NCBI GenBank assembly: GCA_014879445.1
Contig: JACSSC010000039.1
Span: 1-64,000 of the forward strand
Direction: 5' to 3'
DNA from: Candidatus Competibacteraceae bacterium
GTDB lineage: Bacteria > Bacteroidota > Bacteroidia > CAIKAF01
Length of the DNA: 64,000 nt
The translations under genes were made by a program, and so were the position numbers. The notes under the pieces were generated by a model that had not been told where the DNA came from, ran no database searches, and worked only from the letters and a program-made list of their open reading frames with translations. Positions 9,385-17,934 of the stretch are shown piece by piece. Each line of letters begins with the position of its first letter. Within the stretch, counting starts at the first letter, position 1.

Positions 9385-10185
9385 ATGATGAGAAACCGGA
9401 TTTTGTTATTTTTTGTTTTTGTAGCCCTTGGTGCCCAAGCACAAAAGGTTAAGTTGCCTAAATCATGGAAATTGATTCCTGGTGGTGAGTGGACAGACCG
9501 TTCAGGTAAGAAAATCGAGATTACACCTTTCTATATTTTTGCAACAGAAATTACCAATCAGCAATACAGGGAATTTTTATTTAATTTGGAAAATTCCGGT
9601 CAGAATGAATTGTTAGAGAAATGCAGTGTTCAATCGGCCAATTGGACTAATGGAAATGAAATGAATGCGCCGTATGCCGAGTATTACCACAAGCATCCTG
9701 CATTCAACGATTATCCTGTTGTAAATGTAACTCATGAGGCAGCAGTTCAGTATTGCATATTTATTGAAGCCACATTTGAGAAGAGTTTTCCCGGATTTGA
9801 TTTTCATGTTCGGTTGCCGTCTGAATCAGAGTGGATGTTTGCTGCTACCGGTGGCAATCCTCACCAAACATTTGCATGGGCAGGTAGTGAATTGAAAAAC
9901 AAGAAAGGAGTTTTTTTGGCTAATTTTCGTAGAGGTGTGCAAGAAAATATAGCAGGAAATTTAAGTGAAGATTTGATGGCCCCATCGATTTCTTATTTCC
10001 CGAATGCATATAAATTATATAATATGTGTGGGAATGTAGCCGAAATGATTGATACAAGAGGAATTTCAAAGGGTGGCAGTTATAGATCACCGCCAGATAT
10101 GTTGAAGGTTTCTCATCGCGAAAAGTATGAGAATAGTGCTATTCATATTGGCTTTAGGCCGGTGCTTACCTATACTAAAAAGTAA
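9385..10185 (+). CDS. Secreted FGE/SUMF1-like domain protein lacking catalytic cysteines
   Basis: A protein of about 266 residues with a signal peptide (MMRNRILLFFVFVALGAQAQ). The rest matches the formylglycine-generating-enzyme fold: IPGGEWTDRSGK near the start, FYIFATEITNQQYREFL, YPVVNVTHEAAVQYC, VRLPSESEWMFAA, LYNMCGNVAEM, KGGSYRS and HIGFRP at the end. True FGEs carry catalytic Cys residues near the C-terminal GGS region; here that stretch (LKVSHREKYENSA) has none. The protein is therefore more likely structural or sugar-binding, as are GldJ/GldK-type members of the family in Bacteroidota. I start at 9385 because a longer frame from 9295 overlaps the upstream gene and lacks a leader. Confidence 0.85.
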   Translation: MMRNRILLFFVFVALGAQAQKVKLPKSWKLIPGGEWTDRSGKKIEITPFYIFATEITNQQYREFLFNLENSGQNELLEKCSVQSANWTNGNEMNAPYAEYYHKHPAFNDYPVVNVTHEAAVQYCIFIEATFEKSFPGFDFHVRLPSESEWMFAATGGNPHQTFAWAGSELKNKKGVFLANFRRGVQENIAGNLSEDLMAPSISYFPNAYKLYNMCGNVAEMIDTRGISKGGSYRSPPDMLKVSHREKYENSAIHIGFRPVLTYTKK

Positions 10186-10241
10186 ATACTCATTTTTTTA
10201 TCCATGCACTCAATTTCATAAATGCGAACTTATGGATATTG

Positions 10242-11138
10242 TTATGATGTCGAACCTTTTGAGTTTTTCGATTTTATCATTTCTTCAACCCGATCCCACA
10301 TGTCAGGCGAAATCATATCTCCAATCCATGAAAATTCGCCACCATTTCGCATCCATTCACCTCCATCAATGGTAATTACGTCACCATTGATATATGCAGA
10401 ATAATCACTCATAAGATATGCGGCTAAGTTGGCTAATTCCTGATGCTCGCCAACACGACCTACGGGTATGCGTTGCTCAATTTCAAGTTTGTCAAGAAAA
10501 TCCTGAGGGAATAATCGGTCCCAAGCACCGGGCGTAGGAAATGGCCCGGGCGCAATGGCATTAAATCGAATGCCGTATTTGCCCCATTCAACAGCAAGAG
10601 AGCGCGTAAGCGCTAATACGCCCGACTTGGCACATGCTGATGGCACTACATATCCCGAACCTACCCACGAATATGTTGTAACAATATTTAGTACGTTGGC
10701 TTTGATATTATTTGCGATCCAATATTTGCCAAATGAAAGTGAGCAATTATAAGTGCCTTTCAATACGATATCTACAATCGTATCAAATGCTCTATGACTA
10801 AGACGTTCGGTGGGGCTAATAAAATTTCCGGCAGCATTATTAACCAATCCATTCACCTGGCCAAAGGTCGCAACTGCTTGTTGAAGTATCGACTCAACTT
10901 CTTCATATTTTCTTACATCGCATGGAAGTCCTAAACAACGGCCACCTGTTTCTTTTTCAAGCGTTAAAGCTGCTTCCTCAATAACATCTTTTTTGCGGCT
11001 GCAAATGACTACCTGAGCACCCAACTCAAGAAAATATTTTGACATGGAACGACCAAGACCTGTTCCGCCTCCGGTTACAACAAATGTTTTTCCTTTAAGG
11101 GAGCCGTCTCTGAGCATTGGTTCTTTGTATTGTGACAT
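10242..11138 (-). CDS. SDR oxidoreductase, 2,4-dienoyl-CoA reductase-like
   Basis: A short-chain dehydrogenase of 298 residues, probably NADP(H)-dependent, that reduces 2,4-dienoyl-CoA during unsaturated fatty acid beta-oxidation. The Rossmann motif TGGGTGLG is at 22-29, followed by NNAAGNFISPTE. The active-site segment GSGYVVPSACAKSGV resembles mitochondrial DECR1: the canonical YxxxK Tyr is absent at its usual place and Lys is kept. WGKYGIRFNAIAPGP and the C-terminal IDGGEWM support the DECR branch. The protein is cytoplasmic. It lies downstream of trmN6 in the same direction but has a promoter-like box of its own at 11177-11184. Confidence 0.88.
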   Translation of the reverse strand: MSQYKEPMLRDGSLKGKTFVVTGGGTGLGRSMSKYFLELGAQVVICSRKKDVIEEAALTLEKETGGRCLGLPCDVRKYEEVESILQQAVATFGQVNGLVNNAAGNFISPTERLSHRAFDTIVDIVLKGTYNCSLSFGKYWIANNIKANVLNIVTTYSWVGSGYVVPSACAKSGVLALTRSLAVEWGKYGIRFNAIAPGPFPTPGAWDRLFPQDFLDKLEIEQRIPVGRVGEHQELANLAAYLMSDYSAYINGDVITIDGGEWMRNGGEFSWIGDMISPDMWDRVEEMIKSKNSKGSTS

Positions 11139-11176
11139 ATTTAATGATATTAGAATTTGTACAAAATGAATGATAG

Positions 11177-11184
11177 CAAAGATA
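11177..11184 (-). promoter_or_regulatory. -7 promoter element of the SDR gene
   Basis: On the minus strand this reads TATCTTTG, a perfect TAnnTTTG, about 38 bases before the SDR start codon. No clear -33 element was seen. Confidence 0.5.
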
Positions 11185-11194
11185 TAATATTGTG

Positions 11195-11902
11195 CTATAA
11201 GTAAAAATCCTTTGTTAGTTGCAAATATGCTTCAGTAGGCGTTTGGTCATTATTGAATAGTGTGAATGTGGAGATTTCGGGTTTTTGTTTTTTAAGCGTA
11301 AATTCTGCCATGCATCGCTTTGGATTTTTATTGGCAGTATGTTTTATGAAACATATTCGTTGTGGATACATACGATGAATATAGGCATCATTCATGAAGA
11401 TTTTCATTTCATCCACAGGTAGTATCAGTGCTATAATTCCTTCAGGTAATAAAATGTTATTGGCAATTTGTATAATATCTAAATTAGATAGAGAATCATT
11501 ATGGCGTGCTTTGCTTTTTCGGATATCAGAATTTCTGAGAGATTGTGAAAAGTATGGTGGATTGGATATCATATATCCATATTCTCTAGTTTGAATCTTA
11601 GCCCATTTTTTGGCGTCATCACGCACCATTTTTATTCGATGATTCCATGGCGAATGTTCAAAATTATAGGCCGCATCCTTTAAAGATAATGGGTCGCAGT
11701 CAATAGCTGTGAGTGCAGATTGTGTTCTTTGTGCCATCATGAGAGTAAGAATTCCTGTGCCACAACCTATATCTACGATAGGTTTGTCTGATTGGGGTTG
11801 CCCCCATGCACCCAACAATACTGAATCCGTTCCAATCTTGAAAGCAGCATATTGTTGACGAATGAAAAAGTGTTTAAAAATAAATGGCGTAAATGATGAC
11901 AT
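11195..11902 (-). CDS. trmN6: tRNA1(Val) (adenine(37)-N6)-methyltransferase
   Basis: A class I SAM-dependent N6-adenine methyltransferase of 235 residues, the YfiC/TrmN6 family. It methylates A37 of tRNA-Val. The SAM-binding motif VDIGCGTGIL is at about residues 43-52 and the catalytic NPPY (MISNPPYF) at about 114-117, the hallmark of N6-adenine enzymes. The N-terminus FKHFFIRQQYAAFKIGTDSVLLGAW is characteristic of YfiC. The start lies 15 bases after the stop of the DAHP synthase fusion, so the two are probably co-transcribed. The protein is cytoplasmic. Confidence 0.9.
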   Translation of the reverse strand: MSSFTPFIFKHFFIRQQYAAFKIGTDSVLLGAWGQPQSDKPIVDIGCGTGILTLMMAQRTQSALTAIDCDPLSLKDAAYNFEHSPWNHRIKMVRDDAKKWAKIQTREYGYMISNPPYFSQSLRNSDIRKSKARHNDSLSNLDIIQIANNILLPEGIIALILPVDEMKIFMNDAYIHRMYPQRICFIKHTANKNPKRCMAEFTLKKQKPEISTFTLFNNDQTPTEAYLQLTKDFYL

Positions 11903-11917
11903 GATAGAATGATAAAT

Positions 11918-13048
11918 TCATTCAGGTTTTGGTGAGTCAGAAGATATCGAGGGGAGAATCTTAATTTGGTCGGTTTGTATTTGAATTGATTCTTTATGTA
12001 TTTCTTGCATGATTTGTTCTGCAAATTCCCTGTTGAGTCCGTAGTTTTTTGCGTGCTGTCTGCAAGTGTCCATAATTTCGTTCCATCGTTCTAATTGAAA
12101 AATCGTGATGTTGTTTTCTTTTTTGTTATGGCCTATTTGTTCTACAATTTGCATGCGTTTGGATAGTACTTGAATCAGTTCTTCATCAATACTGTCAATC
12201 ATCCTGCGAAGTTGAACCAATTCTTGATTTATCTGATGACGTCCTGTCTTATCATCGGGCATTCTCAATGATCTCATAAGCTCATATAGGGCTTTCGGTG
12301 TGATTTGTTGATCGGCATCACTCCATGCATGATTGGGCGAAATATGCGTTTCAATCATGAGCCCGTGCATTCCCATTCCTAAAGCTTTTTGAGAAATCTC
12401 ATGCACCCATTCACTTCGACCGCCTATATGACTGGGATCGCAAAATATCGGAAGCCCAGGATGCATAGCCATCAATTGGATTGGGATTTCCCAACGTGGC
12501 TGATTGCGATAGTGTGATGACTGATAATTTGAGAATCCTCTATGTACGGCAATAATTTTATTAATTCCTGATTTGTTGATTCTTTCGAGTGCTCCTACCC
12601 ATAAGTTGAGATCAGGGCTCACAGGATTTTTTACTAATACAGGAAGATTTGACCCTTTTAAAGCATCTGCAATTTCTTGTACGGCAAACGGACTTACGGT
12701 TGTTCTGGCGCCTATCCATACGATATCAATATTGTACTTTAATGCCAGTTGCACATGCTCAGCATTGGCAACTTCGATGGCTACCTTCATCCCGGTTTTC
12801 TGCTGAATGCGATTTAGCCATGGAAGGGCTTTGATGCCCGATCCTTCAAATGCATTGGGGCGTGTACGGGGCTTCCATACTCCGGCACGAAATATTCCTG
12901 TTAGCCCCATTGACGCAAGCAATTGGGCGGTTTGCATAACCTGTTCTTCCGTCTCGGCACTACATGGGCCGGCAATTAATGGTATTTTTCCATGATTGTC
13001 AAACCATGTTTCTAAAGGTGCTAATTCTAATTCTCGAATATGTGACAT
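11918..13048 (-). CDS. Bifunctional DAHP synthase / chorismate mutase
   Basis: A fusion of 376 residues. The N-terminal part (about 1-265) is a type I-beta, KDO8P-synthase-like DAHP synthase, which joins phosphoenolpyruvate and erythrose-4-phosphate as the first step of the shikimate pathway. Motifs include AGPCSAET, GVWKPRTRPNAFEG, VWIGARTT and FCDPSHIGGR. The C-terminal part (about 275-360) is an AroQ-type chorismate mutase helical bundle (LVQLRRMIDSIDEELIQVLSKRM), diverting chorismate to prephenate. The fusion probably lets prephenate or an aromatic product inhibit the first step, as known for this class. Chorismate synthase lies nearby at 14359 on the other strand. Confidence 0.95.
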   Translation of the reverse strand: MSHIRELELAPLETWFDNHGKIPLIAGPCSAETEEQVMQTAQLLASMGLTGIFRAGVWKPRTRPNAFEGSGIKALPWLNRIQQKTGMKVAIEVANAEHVQLALKYNIDIVWIGARTTVSPFAVQEIADALKGSNLPVLVKNPVSPDLNLWVGALERINKSGINKIIAVHRGFSNYQSSHYRNQPRWEIPIQLMAMHPGLPIFCDPSHIGGRSEWVHEISQKALGMGMHGLMIETHISPNHAWSDADQQITPKALYELMRSLRMPDDKTGRHQINQELVQLRRMIDSIDEELIQVLSKRMQIVEQIGHNKKENNITIFQLERWNEIMDTCRQHAKNYGLNREFAEQIMQEIHKESIQIQTDQIKILPSISSDSPKPE

Positions 13049-13065
13049 GCCCTATGAAATGTTAA

Positions 13066-13073
13066 CAAATGTA
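13066..13073 (-). promoter_or_regulatory. Possible -7 element of the DAHP synthase gene
   Basis: The minus strand reads TACATTTG, about 18 bases before the start codon. The -33 element is not evident, so this is a motif match only. Confidence 0.4.
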
Positions 13074-13121
13074 TGAAATAATACGCTTTCATAATTTGAG
13101 ATATACGAAATGGTTTATTTG

Positions 13122-13129
13122 TATGTTTG
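13122..13129 (+). promoter_or_regulatory. Possible -7 element of the 13172 gene
   Basis: TATGTTTG matches TAnnTTTG and lies 42 bases before the ATG at 13172. The nearest upstream TTTG (13095-13098) is 23 bases away, wider than usual. Confidence 0.4.
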
Positions 13130-13171
13130 TATGAGATACTGAATAATTTTATCATCCAAACTCATGCTGCT

Positions 13172-14272
13172 ATGAAAAGGTTTATTATAATTCTGCTTCC
13201 TATCTTTTATGCTTTTCAAAGTTTTGCCAATATGGCGTCACCTGTTTTGATAGGTGCATTGCCAGGCACAGTTTTTTCTAGTCGTAATGTGGATATACTG
13301 AAAGAAAAACTCTTTATCCAAATTCGACCGGATATTCAAAAGGCACTGATTAGAGCAGAATATCACATTAAATCGGATAGCGTAGGTAAACAAATCCCTC
13401 TCTTGTTTCATGCTGCTGATTATACAGATGGATTTCAACTTTGGGTGGATGGCGTACCTGTAAATGTACTTCCTGTGCCTGCTCAATATGCCGAAATGCC
13501 AGGAAACCCTATGTCTCTATTTTCAAATGCTTTTATAGTGTCTGAATCACTCGGCGAGCATAGAGTGAGTATAAATTGGAGCAATGATGAGAGAAAGGTG
13601 TATGCGCTTTCAGAGTTGCATTATGTAGAAGTAGATTGGGAGCAGGGAGAACATATCATTACGGTTTCATATGAGGCAAGTGCATGGGAAAATCGTTCTG
13701 ATTGGGTGAGTGCATACAAGTTTCGTTATTCTTTATCTCCGGCTAAGTATTGGCGTTCTTTTGGTGGGTTAGAATTGGAGATTTCATCACCCGGTATCGC
13801 AGCCAATTTTTACTCAAATTTGGGCAATCCTATGTCGGGCTCATGGGATAAATCAGCTTACTGGTCTTTTAAGGAAATACCGGCTGAATATATCGAAATT
13901 AATGTATTCCCTCATGTTTCAAAATTTGCCTCCATACTTATTCAAATTGGCCCGGGTGGAATGTTTTATATTTTATCTGCGATTCTTGTTGCTCTGCATA
14001 TTATGATTTTGATCAAATATCGAAAGGCCAATCCATTGGTGCGTTTCTCATCTGTATTAATTATTGGCGTATTTTTGGTTCCGCTACTGGCTATTCTAGG
14101 CCTTAATTTTTCATATTCACTTATTGATGTAGCAATTGGTATGCATGCTGCACGTTTTCATGGTTATTTTTTCTTGTCTATCTTTCTTTATCCCATCATT
14201 CTTCCTTTCTATGGTTTATTTGTATGGTTTATTGATTGGGCATTGAAACGAAGGTTGAAAAGTAAGATGTAG
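13172..14272 (+). CDS. Secreted N-domain membrane protein, unknown function
   Basis: A protein of 366 residues from the ATG at 13172. I chose this start because it opens a signal peptide (MKRFIIILLPIFYAFQSFA); the longer frame from 13127 adds 15 polar residues in front of it. The mature N-terminal part of about 240 residues looks like an extracytoplasmic beta-rich domain (VDILKEKLFIQIRP, ALIRAEYHI, WEQGEHIITVSYEAS), reminiscent of DUF4424-type proteins, though I cannot assign it. The C-terminal 110 residues form three hydrophobic segments (MFYILSAILVALHIMIL, VLIIGVFLVPLLAILGL, FFLSIFLYPIILPFYGLF) and end in a basic tail. Function is unknown. Confidence 0.75.
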   Translation: MKRFIIILLPIFYAFQSFANMASPVLIGALPGTVFSSRNVDILKEKLFIQIRPDIQKALIRAEYHIKSDSVGKQIPLLFHAADYTDGFQLWVDGVPVNVLPVPAQYAEMPGNPMSLFSNAFIVSESLGEHRVSINWSNDERKVYALSELHYVEVDWEQGEHIITVSYEASAWENRSDWVSAYKFRYSLSPAKYWRSFGGLELEISSPGIAANFYSNLGNPMSGSWDKSAYWSFKEIPAEYIEINVFPHVSKFASILIQIGPGGMFYILSAILVALHIMILIKYRKANPLVRFSSVLIIGVFLVPLLAILGLNFSYSLIDVAIGMHAARFHGYFFLSIFLYPIILPFYGLFVWFIDWALKRRLKSKM

Positions 14273-14358
14273 CTTGTTAATCCCAGCTAGCCCTTCTTTA
14301 GCATAAAAATTTGGCAAATGCCCATGAAATACAGAAATTAGCACAGATAATTGATGGC

Positions 14359-15468
14359 ATGGGAGCAAATACATTGGGTCATATTTTGCAATTAACAAGT
14401 TTTGGCGAGTCGCATGGCGCTGCTATCGGAGGCGTTATTTCCGGATTTCCCGCCGGTGTTTCTGTTAGTTTAGATTTTATTCAGCAGGAGTTGGACAAAC
14501 GTCGCCCTGGACAATCTGACCTCACAACATCGCGTCAGGAGAATGATCGTATCGAAATTCTTTCAGGTGTAATGGATGGTATTTCACTGGGCACACCCAT
14601 CGGGTTTATTGTTAGAAATACAAATCAGCGAAGCGAGGATTATGAACATCTTAAATCTGTTTTCAGACCCTCTCACGCCGATTATACATATGATGCGAAG
14701 TATGGCATTCGCGATTATCGAGGAGGAGGTAGGGCATCGGCACGCGAAACGATTAGCAGAGTGGCGATGGGTGCATTTGCGAAATTATTGCTCCGCTCTT
14801 TTGATGTTCATTGCTATGCTTGGGTTTCTCAAATCGGTCAAACATCTATGAATAGGTTGCCCAATGAATTTGAATTGCATCAGATTTATGAAAATGAAGT
14901 GCGTTGTCCTGATTCCATAACTGCAAAAGCGATGCGACATGAAATTGAAGCAGCTAGAAATGATGGTGATACACTGGGAGGCATAGTAAGCGGATTGATA
15001 AATTCTGTACCTGTGGGTATTGGGCAGCCCGTATTTGCCAAGCTACATGCCGACTTGGGCGCTGCCATGCTTAGTATTAATGCTGTGAAAGGATTTGAAT
15101 ACGGTGGCGGTTTTGAAATGTCTTCACGTAAGGGCTCAGAAGTATTAGATAAATTTATTCATAACACGAAAAATAACTTGCTTGAAACTGCAACCAACTA
15201 TTCAGGTGGTATTCAAGGTGGTATTAGTAATGGTCAATCGGTTTATTTTCGGGTAGCATTCAAACCCGTTGCCACATTACAACAACCATTGGATATAATG
15301 ACTAAAGAAGGCAACGAAAAAACGATTCTTCCCGGTGGGCGTCATGATGCTTGTGTGCTTCCACGCGCCGCTATCATTGTTGAATCAATGGCGGCCTGGA
15401 TAATTGCCGATCATCTATTATGGAGTGGATTAGATACCATTGATAAAATTCGTAAAGCGCAATCATGA
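14359..15468 (+). CDS. aroC: Chorismate synthase
   Basis: The last enzyme of the shikimate pathway: it converts EPSP to chorismate using reduced FMN, in the cytoplasm. The protein has 369 residues from the ATG at 14359, where the conserved start MGANTLGHILQLTSFGESHG begins; an in-frame codon at 14311 would add 16 residues with no family support. Signatures include FGESHGAAIGG, RRPGQSDLTTSR, DYRGGGRASARET and the C-terminal LPGGRHDACVLPRA. The stop overlaps the start of the symporter gene (ATGA at 15465), so translation is probably coupled to it although the functions are unrelated. Confidence 0.97.
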   Translation: MGANTLGHILQLTSFGESHGAAIGGVISGFPAGVSVSLDFIQQELDKRRPGQSDLTTSRQENDRIEILSGVMDGISLGTPIGFIVRNTNQRSEDYEHLKSVFRPSHADYTYDAKYGIRDYRGGGRASARETISRVAMGAFAKLLLRSFDVHCYAWVSQIGQTSMNRLPNEFELHQIYENEVRCPDSITAKAMRHEIEAARNDGDTLGGIVSGLINSVPVGIGQPVFAKLHADLGAAMLSINAVKGFEYGGGFEMSSRKGSEVLDKFIHNTKNNLLETATNYSGGIQGGISNGQSVYFRVAFKPVATLQQPLDIMTKEGNEKTILPGGRHDACVLPRAAIIVESMAAWIIADHLLWSGLDTIDKIRKAQS

Positions 15469-16796
15469 AAAAAAAATTACGTCTCCCATTATATGTGCAG
15501 ATTCTTGCAGGAATCTTCTTGGGAGTACTGCTCGGTATTTTGTCAATCGAAATGGGATTTGAAACAGGTATAAAGAACTGGATTAAACCATTTGGCACAA
15601 TATTCATGAAACTACTTAAACTCATTGCCATGCCGCTTGTTTTGGCATCATTGGTGGTAGGTGTTTCTTCTATTCGTAATATCCAGAAATTGTCAAGAAT
15701 TGGAGGCCGTACTTTTATTATTTATATTTTTACAACGATCACAGCCATATCAGTAGGATTATTGATAGTTAATATTATCCAGCCAGGACAATCATTATCT
15801 GTTGAAACACGTGATACGCTTAGGGCTAAGTATGCCCCTGACTTGGATGCTAAAATTAATCAAACCCAACAATTTCAAGAATCGGGCCCTTTAAAATTCT
15901 TGGAAGATATGGTGCCTGATAATATTGTTGCTGCGGCTTCTGATACCCGAATGATGTTGCAAGTTATATTTTTTGCATTGTTGTTAGGTGTTTCATTAAT
16001 TCTTATCCCCGAGAATAAATCAAAACCGTTGATTGCATTTTTCAATTCACTGAATGAAGCTATTTTGAAAATGGTAGATATCATTATGCTTTTTGCACCG
16101 ATTGGTGTTATGGCATTGATTGCCGGTGTATTGGTTGACATAGCCGGTGATGATCCTTCTTCGGTTTGGCAACTTCTCTATTCGCTCTTGCTCTATTCTA
16201 TTACAGTTGTTTTGGGGCTATTGGCAATGCTTATCTTTTTCTATCCTACTTTACTTTGGATTTTTGCCAAGCGATTTTCTCCTATTCGTTTTTTTAAAGC
16301 GATTTCTCCTGCCCAACTCATGGCCTTTTCTACAAGTTCAAGTGCTGCGACATTGCCTGTTACCATTGAAAGAGCCGAACAACATCTTGGTGTATCAAAA
16401 GAAGTTTCTGGTTTTGTACTCCCACTTGGCGCTACCATGAATATGGATGGTACGAGCTTGTATCAAGCAGTTGCTGCCGTTTTTATTGCTCAGGCCTATG
16501 GTATTGATCTTTCATTTACCCAACAGATTACCATTATTCTTACTGCTACACTTGCTTCAATAGGTTCGGCAGCAGTGCCGGGTGCAGGATTAGTTATGCT
16601 CATTATTGTACTTAATTCTGTAGGTCTGGATCCTGCCGGTATTGCTTTAGTGATGGCCCCCGACAGATTGTTGGATATGCTCCGCACTACCGTAAATGTA
16701 ACTAGCGACTGTACTGTGGCAACAATCGTTGCTTCGGGAGAAGGACAACTCAAAGATATTTCTACCAACCAATCTCTCAAAAACGAAGAAGTATAA
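15465..16796 (+). CDS. Dicarboxylate/amino acid:cation symporter (DAACS family)
   Basis: An inner-membrane Na+- or H+-coupled importer of 443 residues for glutamate, aspartate or C4-dicarboxylates, the GltP/DctA family. The first segment begins LPLYVQILAGIFLGVLLGIL. The family core is present: the serine-rich reentrant loop FSTSSSAATLPVT, then LPLGATMNMDGTSLY with the cation-binding NMDGT, and later AAVPGAGLVML and PDRLLDMLRTTVNVTSDC. The length is usual. It overlaps aroC by four bases and is followed three bases later by the next gene, so it belongs to the plus-strand run 14359-19663. The substrate cannot be decided from sequence. Confidence 0.93.
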   Translation: MKKKLRLPLYVQILAGIFLGVLLGILSIEMGFETGIKNWIKPFGTIFMKLLKLIAMPLVLASLVVGVSSIRNIQKLSRIGGRTFIIYIFTTITAISVGLLIVNIIQPGQSLSVETRDTLRAKYAPDLDAKINQTQQFQESGPLKFLEDMVPDNIVAAASDTRMMLQVIFFALLLGVSLILIPENKSKPLIAFFNSLNEAILKMVDIIMLFAPIGVMALIAGVLVDIAGDDPSSVWQLLYSLLLYSITVVLGLLAMLIFFYPTLLWIFAKRFSPIRFFKAISPAQLMAFSTSSSAATLPVTIERAEQHLGVSKEVSGFVLPLGATMNMDGTSLYQAVAAVFIAQAYGIDLSFTQQITIILTATLASIGSAAVPGAGLVMLIIVLNSVGLDPAGIALVMAPDRLLDMLRTTVNVTSDCTVATIVASGEGQLKDISTNQSLKNEEV

Positions 16797-16798
16797 AT

Positions 16799-17140
16799 AT
16801 GTTGAACTTTCTGAACTATCAGACACATCCTCATTATCGCGATAAAATAGTTTTTTATTATCGCTATCACGATATTTATACATCCATGCAGAATGAATTA
16901 AAAAATCATCATAAATCATTTGAAACAACTGAGGAGGATGATGGGTCGAAAACCTATTATGTAATAGTGAAAGCTTCTGATTTCGATACAGCAAGCGCAT
17001 GTAATGTTACAGCTCTATCTTCTCATAAAAAACCATTTTTGGCAGATAAGGCGCTTCGAATATTTATTATGACTATCTTTATATTGGCTACGTTGTTTGC
17101 CCTAACAGGATATATTGTTACTCATTTTTTTAATCCGTGA
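16799..17140 (+). CDS. Small protein with C-terminal membrane segment
   Basis: A protein of 113 residues that I cannot assign. The N-terminal 70-80 residues are soluble and rich in Tyr and acidic residues (YRDKIVFYYRYHD, TTEEDDGSKTYYVIVKASDFD), somewhat like DUF2007-type small signalling domains. Residues about 84-110 form a single transmembrane helix (FIMTIFILATLFALTGYIVTHFF) with the C-terminus just after it. It starts three bases after the symporter gene and its stop overlaps the GTG start of the VanX-like gene. The coupling argues that it is real and co-expressed. Confidence 0.7.
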   Translation: MLNFLNYQTHPHYRDKIVFYYRYHDIYTSMQNELKNHHKSFETTEEDDGSKTYYVIVKASDFDTASACNVTALSSHKKPFLADKALRIFIMTIFILATLFALTGYIVTHFFNP

Positions 17141-17934
17141 AGAACCGTAATCTCATAGCATTTTTTTCTATCATTTTTTCACTCATTTTATTTTGGGGCT
17201 TGTTCTATTTGCTTGGTCATTATCTTTCATACCAAAATTGGTTTTCACTATATGGTAAAGCACATCAATCTTTTGATATTAAACATAATTTGCAACGGCC
17301 AACGGCTAATAGATTTTTAAATTTTGTTTATTCTCCTCTTGAAGCCCATATGCGCAGATACGGAATGATTTCATTAGAGGATAGTGTAGCCGGTATTTTT
17401 GTTGACCTTAAATACTCTTCTATCGATAATTTTGCAGAAACTGATATGTATGGCACTCTAAACAAAGCCATGGCGCATCCATTATTAGCAAGCCGACTCA
17501 GAAGAGCAAGGGCTTTGCTTAAAATTCGAAGACCTGATTTGGAGTTTATTGTTTTTGATGTAGCACGCCCTAAATCTATTCAATTCAAATTGTGGGAAAA
17601 ATTAAAAGACCATCCTGATAGAAAAAAATATGTGTCAAGTCCTGATAATGGTTCTTACCATAATTTGGGTTTGGCTATTGACCTTTCATTGGCTGATACC
17701 TCAGGTAATCTGATTGATATGGGATGCCGATATGATTATTTTGGGGAGGAAGCACACATTACATATGAGGAATTGCTTGTAAAAAAGACATTGATTAAGG
17801 AACATGCACTTGAAAATAGACGATTACTTCGAGAGATCATGGTAATCAGTGGATTTAAAACATTATCCAGCGAATGGTGGCATTTTTATCTGAACGAGAA
17901 AGGATCTTTACCTACACTCACTATTATCCCATGA
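17137..17934 (+). CDS. D-Ala-D-Ala dipeptidase, VanX/DdpX family (M15D)
   Basis: A zinc D,D-dipeptidase of 265 residues that hydrolyses D-Ala-D-Ala or related cell-wall dipeptides. An N-terminal membrane anchor or uncleaved signal (IAFFSIIFSLILFWGLFYLL) suggests periplasmic action. The Zn ligands and catalytic residues are visible: His175 and Asp182 in SYHNLGLAIDL, and Glu246 with His249 in SEWWHFYL; the substrate-side motif DVARP is at 141-145. Translation starts with GTG, overlapping the previous stop. The end overlaps the DUF819 permease gene by four bases. No VanA or VanH gene is present, so a recycling or nutrient role is more likely than glycopeptide resistance. Confidence 0.9.
   Translation: MKNRNLIAFFSIIFSLILFWGLFYLLGHYLSYQNWFSLYGKAHQSFDIKHNLQRPTANRFLNFVYSPLEAHMRRYGMISLEDSVAGIFVDLKYSSIDNFAETDMYGTLNKAMAHPLLASRLRRARALLKIRRPDLEFIVFDVARPKSIQFKLWEKLKDHPDRKKYVSSPDNGSYHNLGLAIDLSLADTSGNLIDMGCRYDYFGEEAHITYEELLVKKTLIKEHALENRRLLREIMVISGFKTLSSEWWHFYLNEKGSLPTLTIIP

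Noticed and set aside
17137-17934. Vancomycin resistance cluster
   Set aside because: Only a VanX-like dipeptidase is present; no VanA-type ligase, VanH or VanRS is nearby, and VanX homologues are common in non-resistant bacteria.
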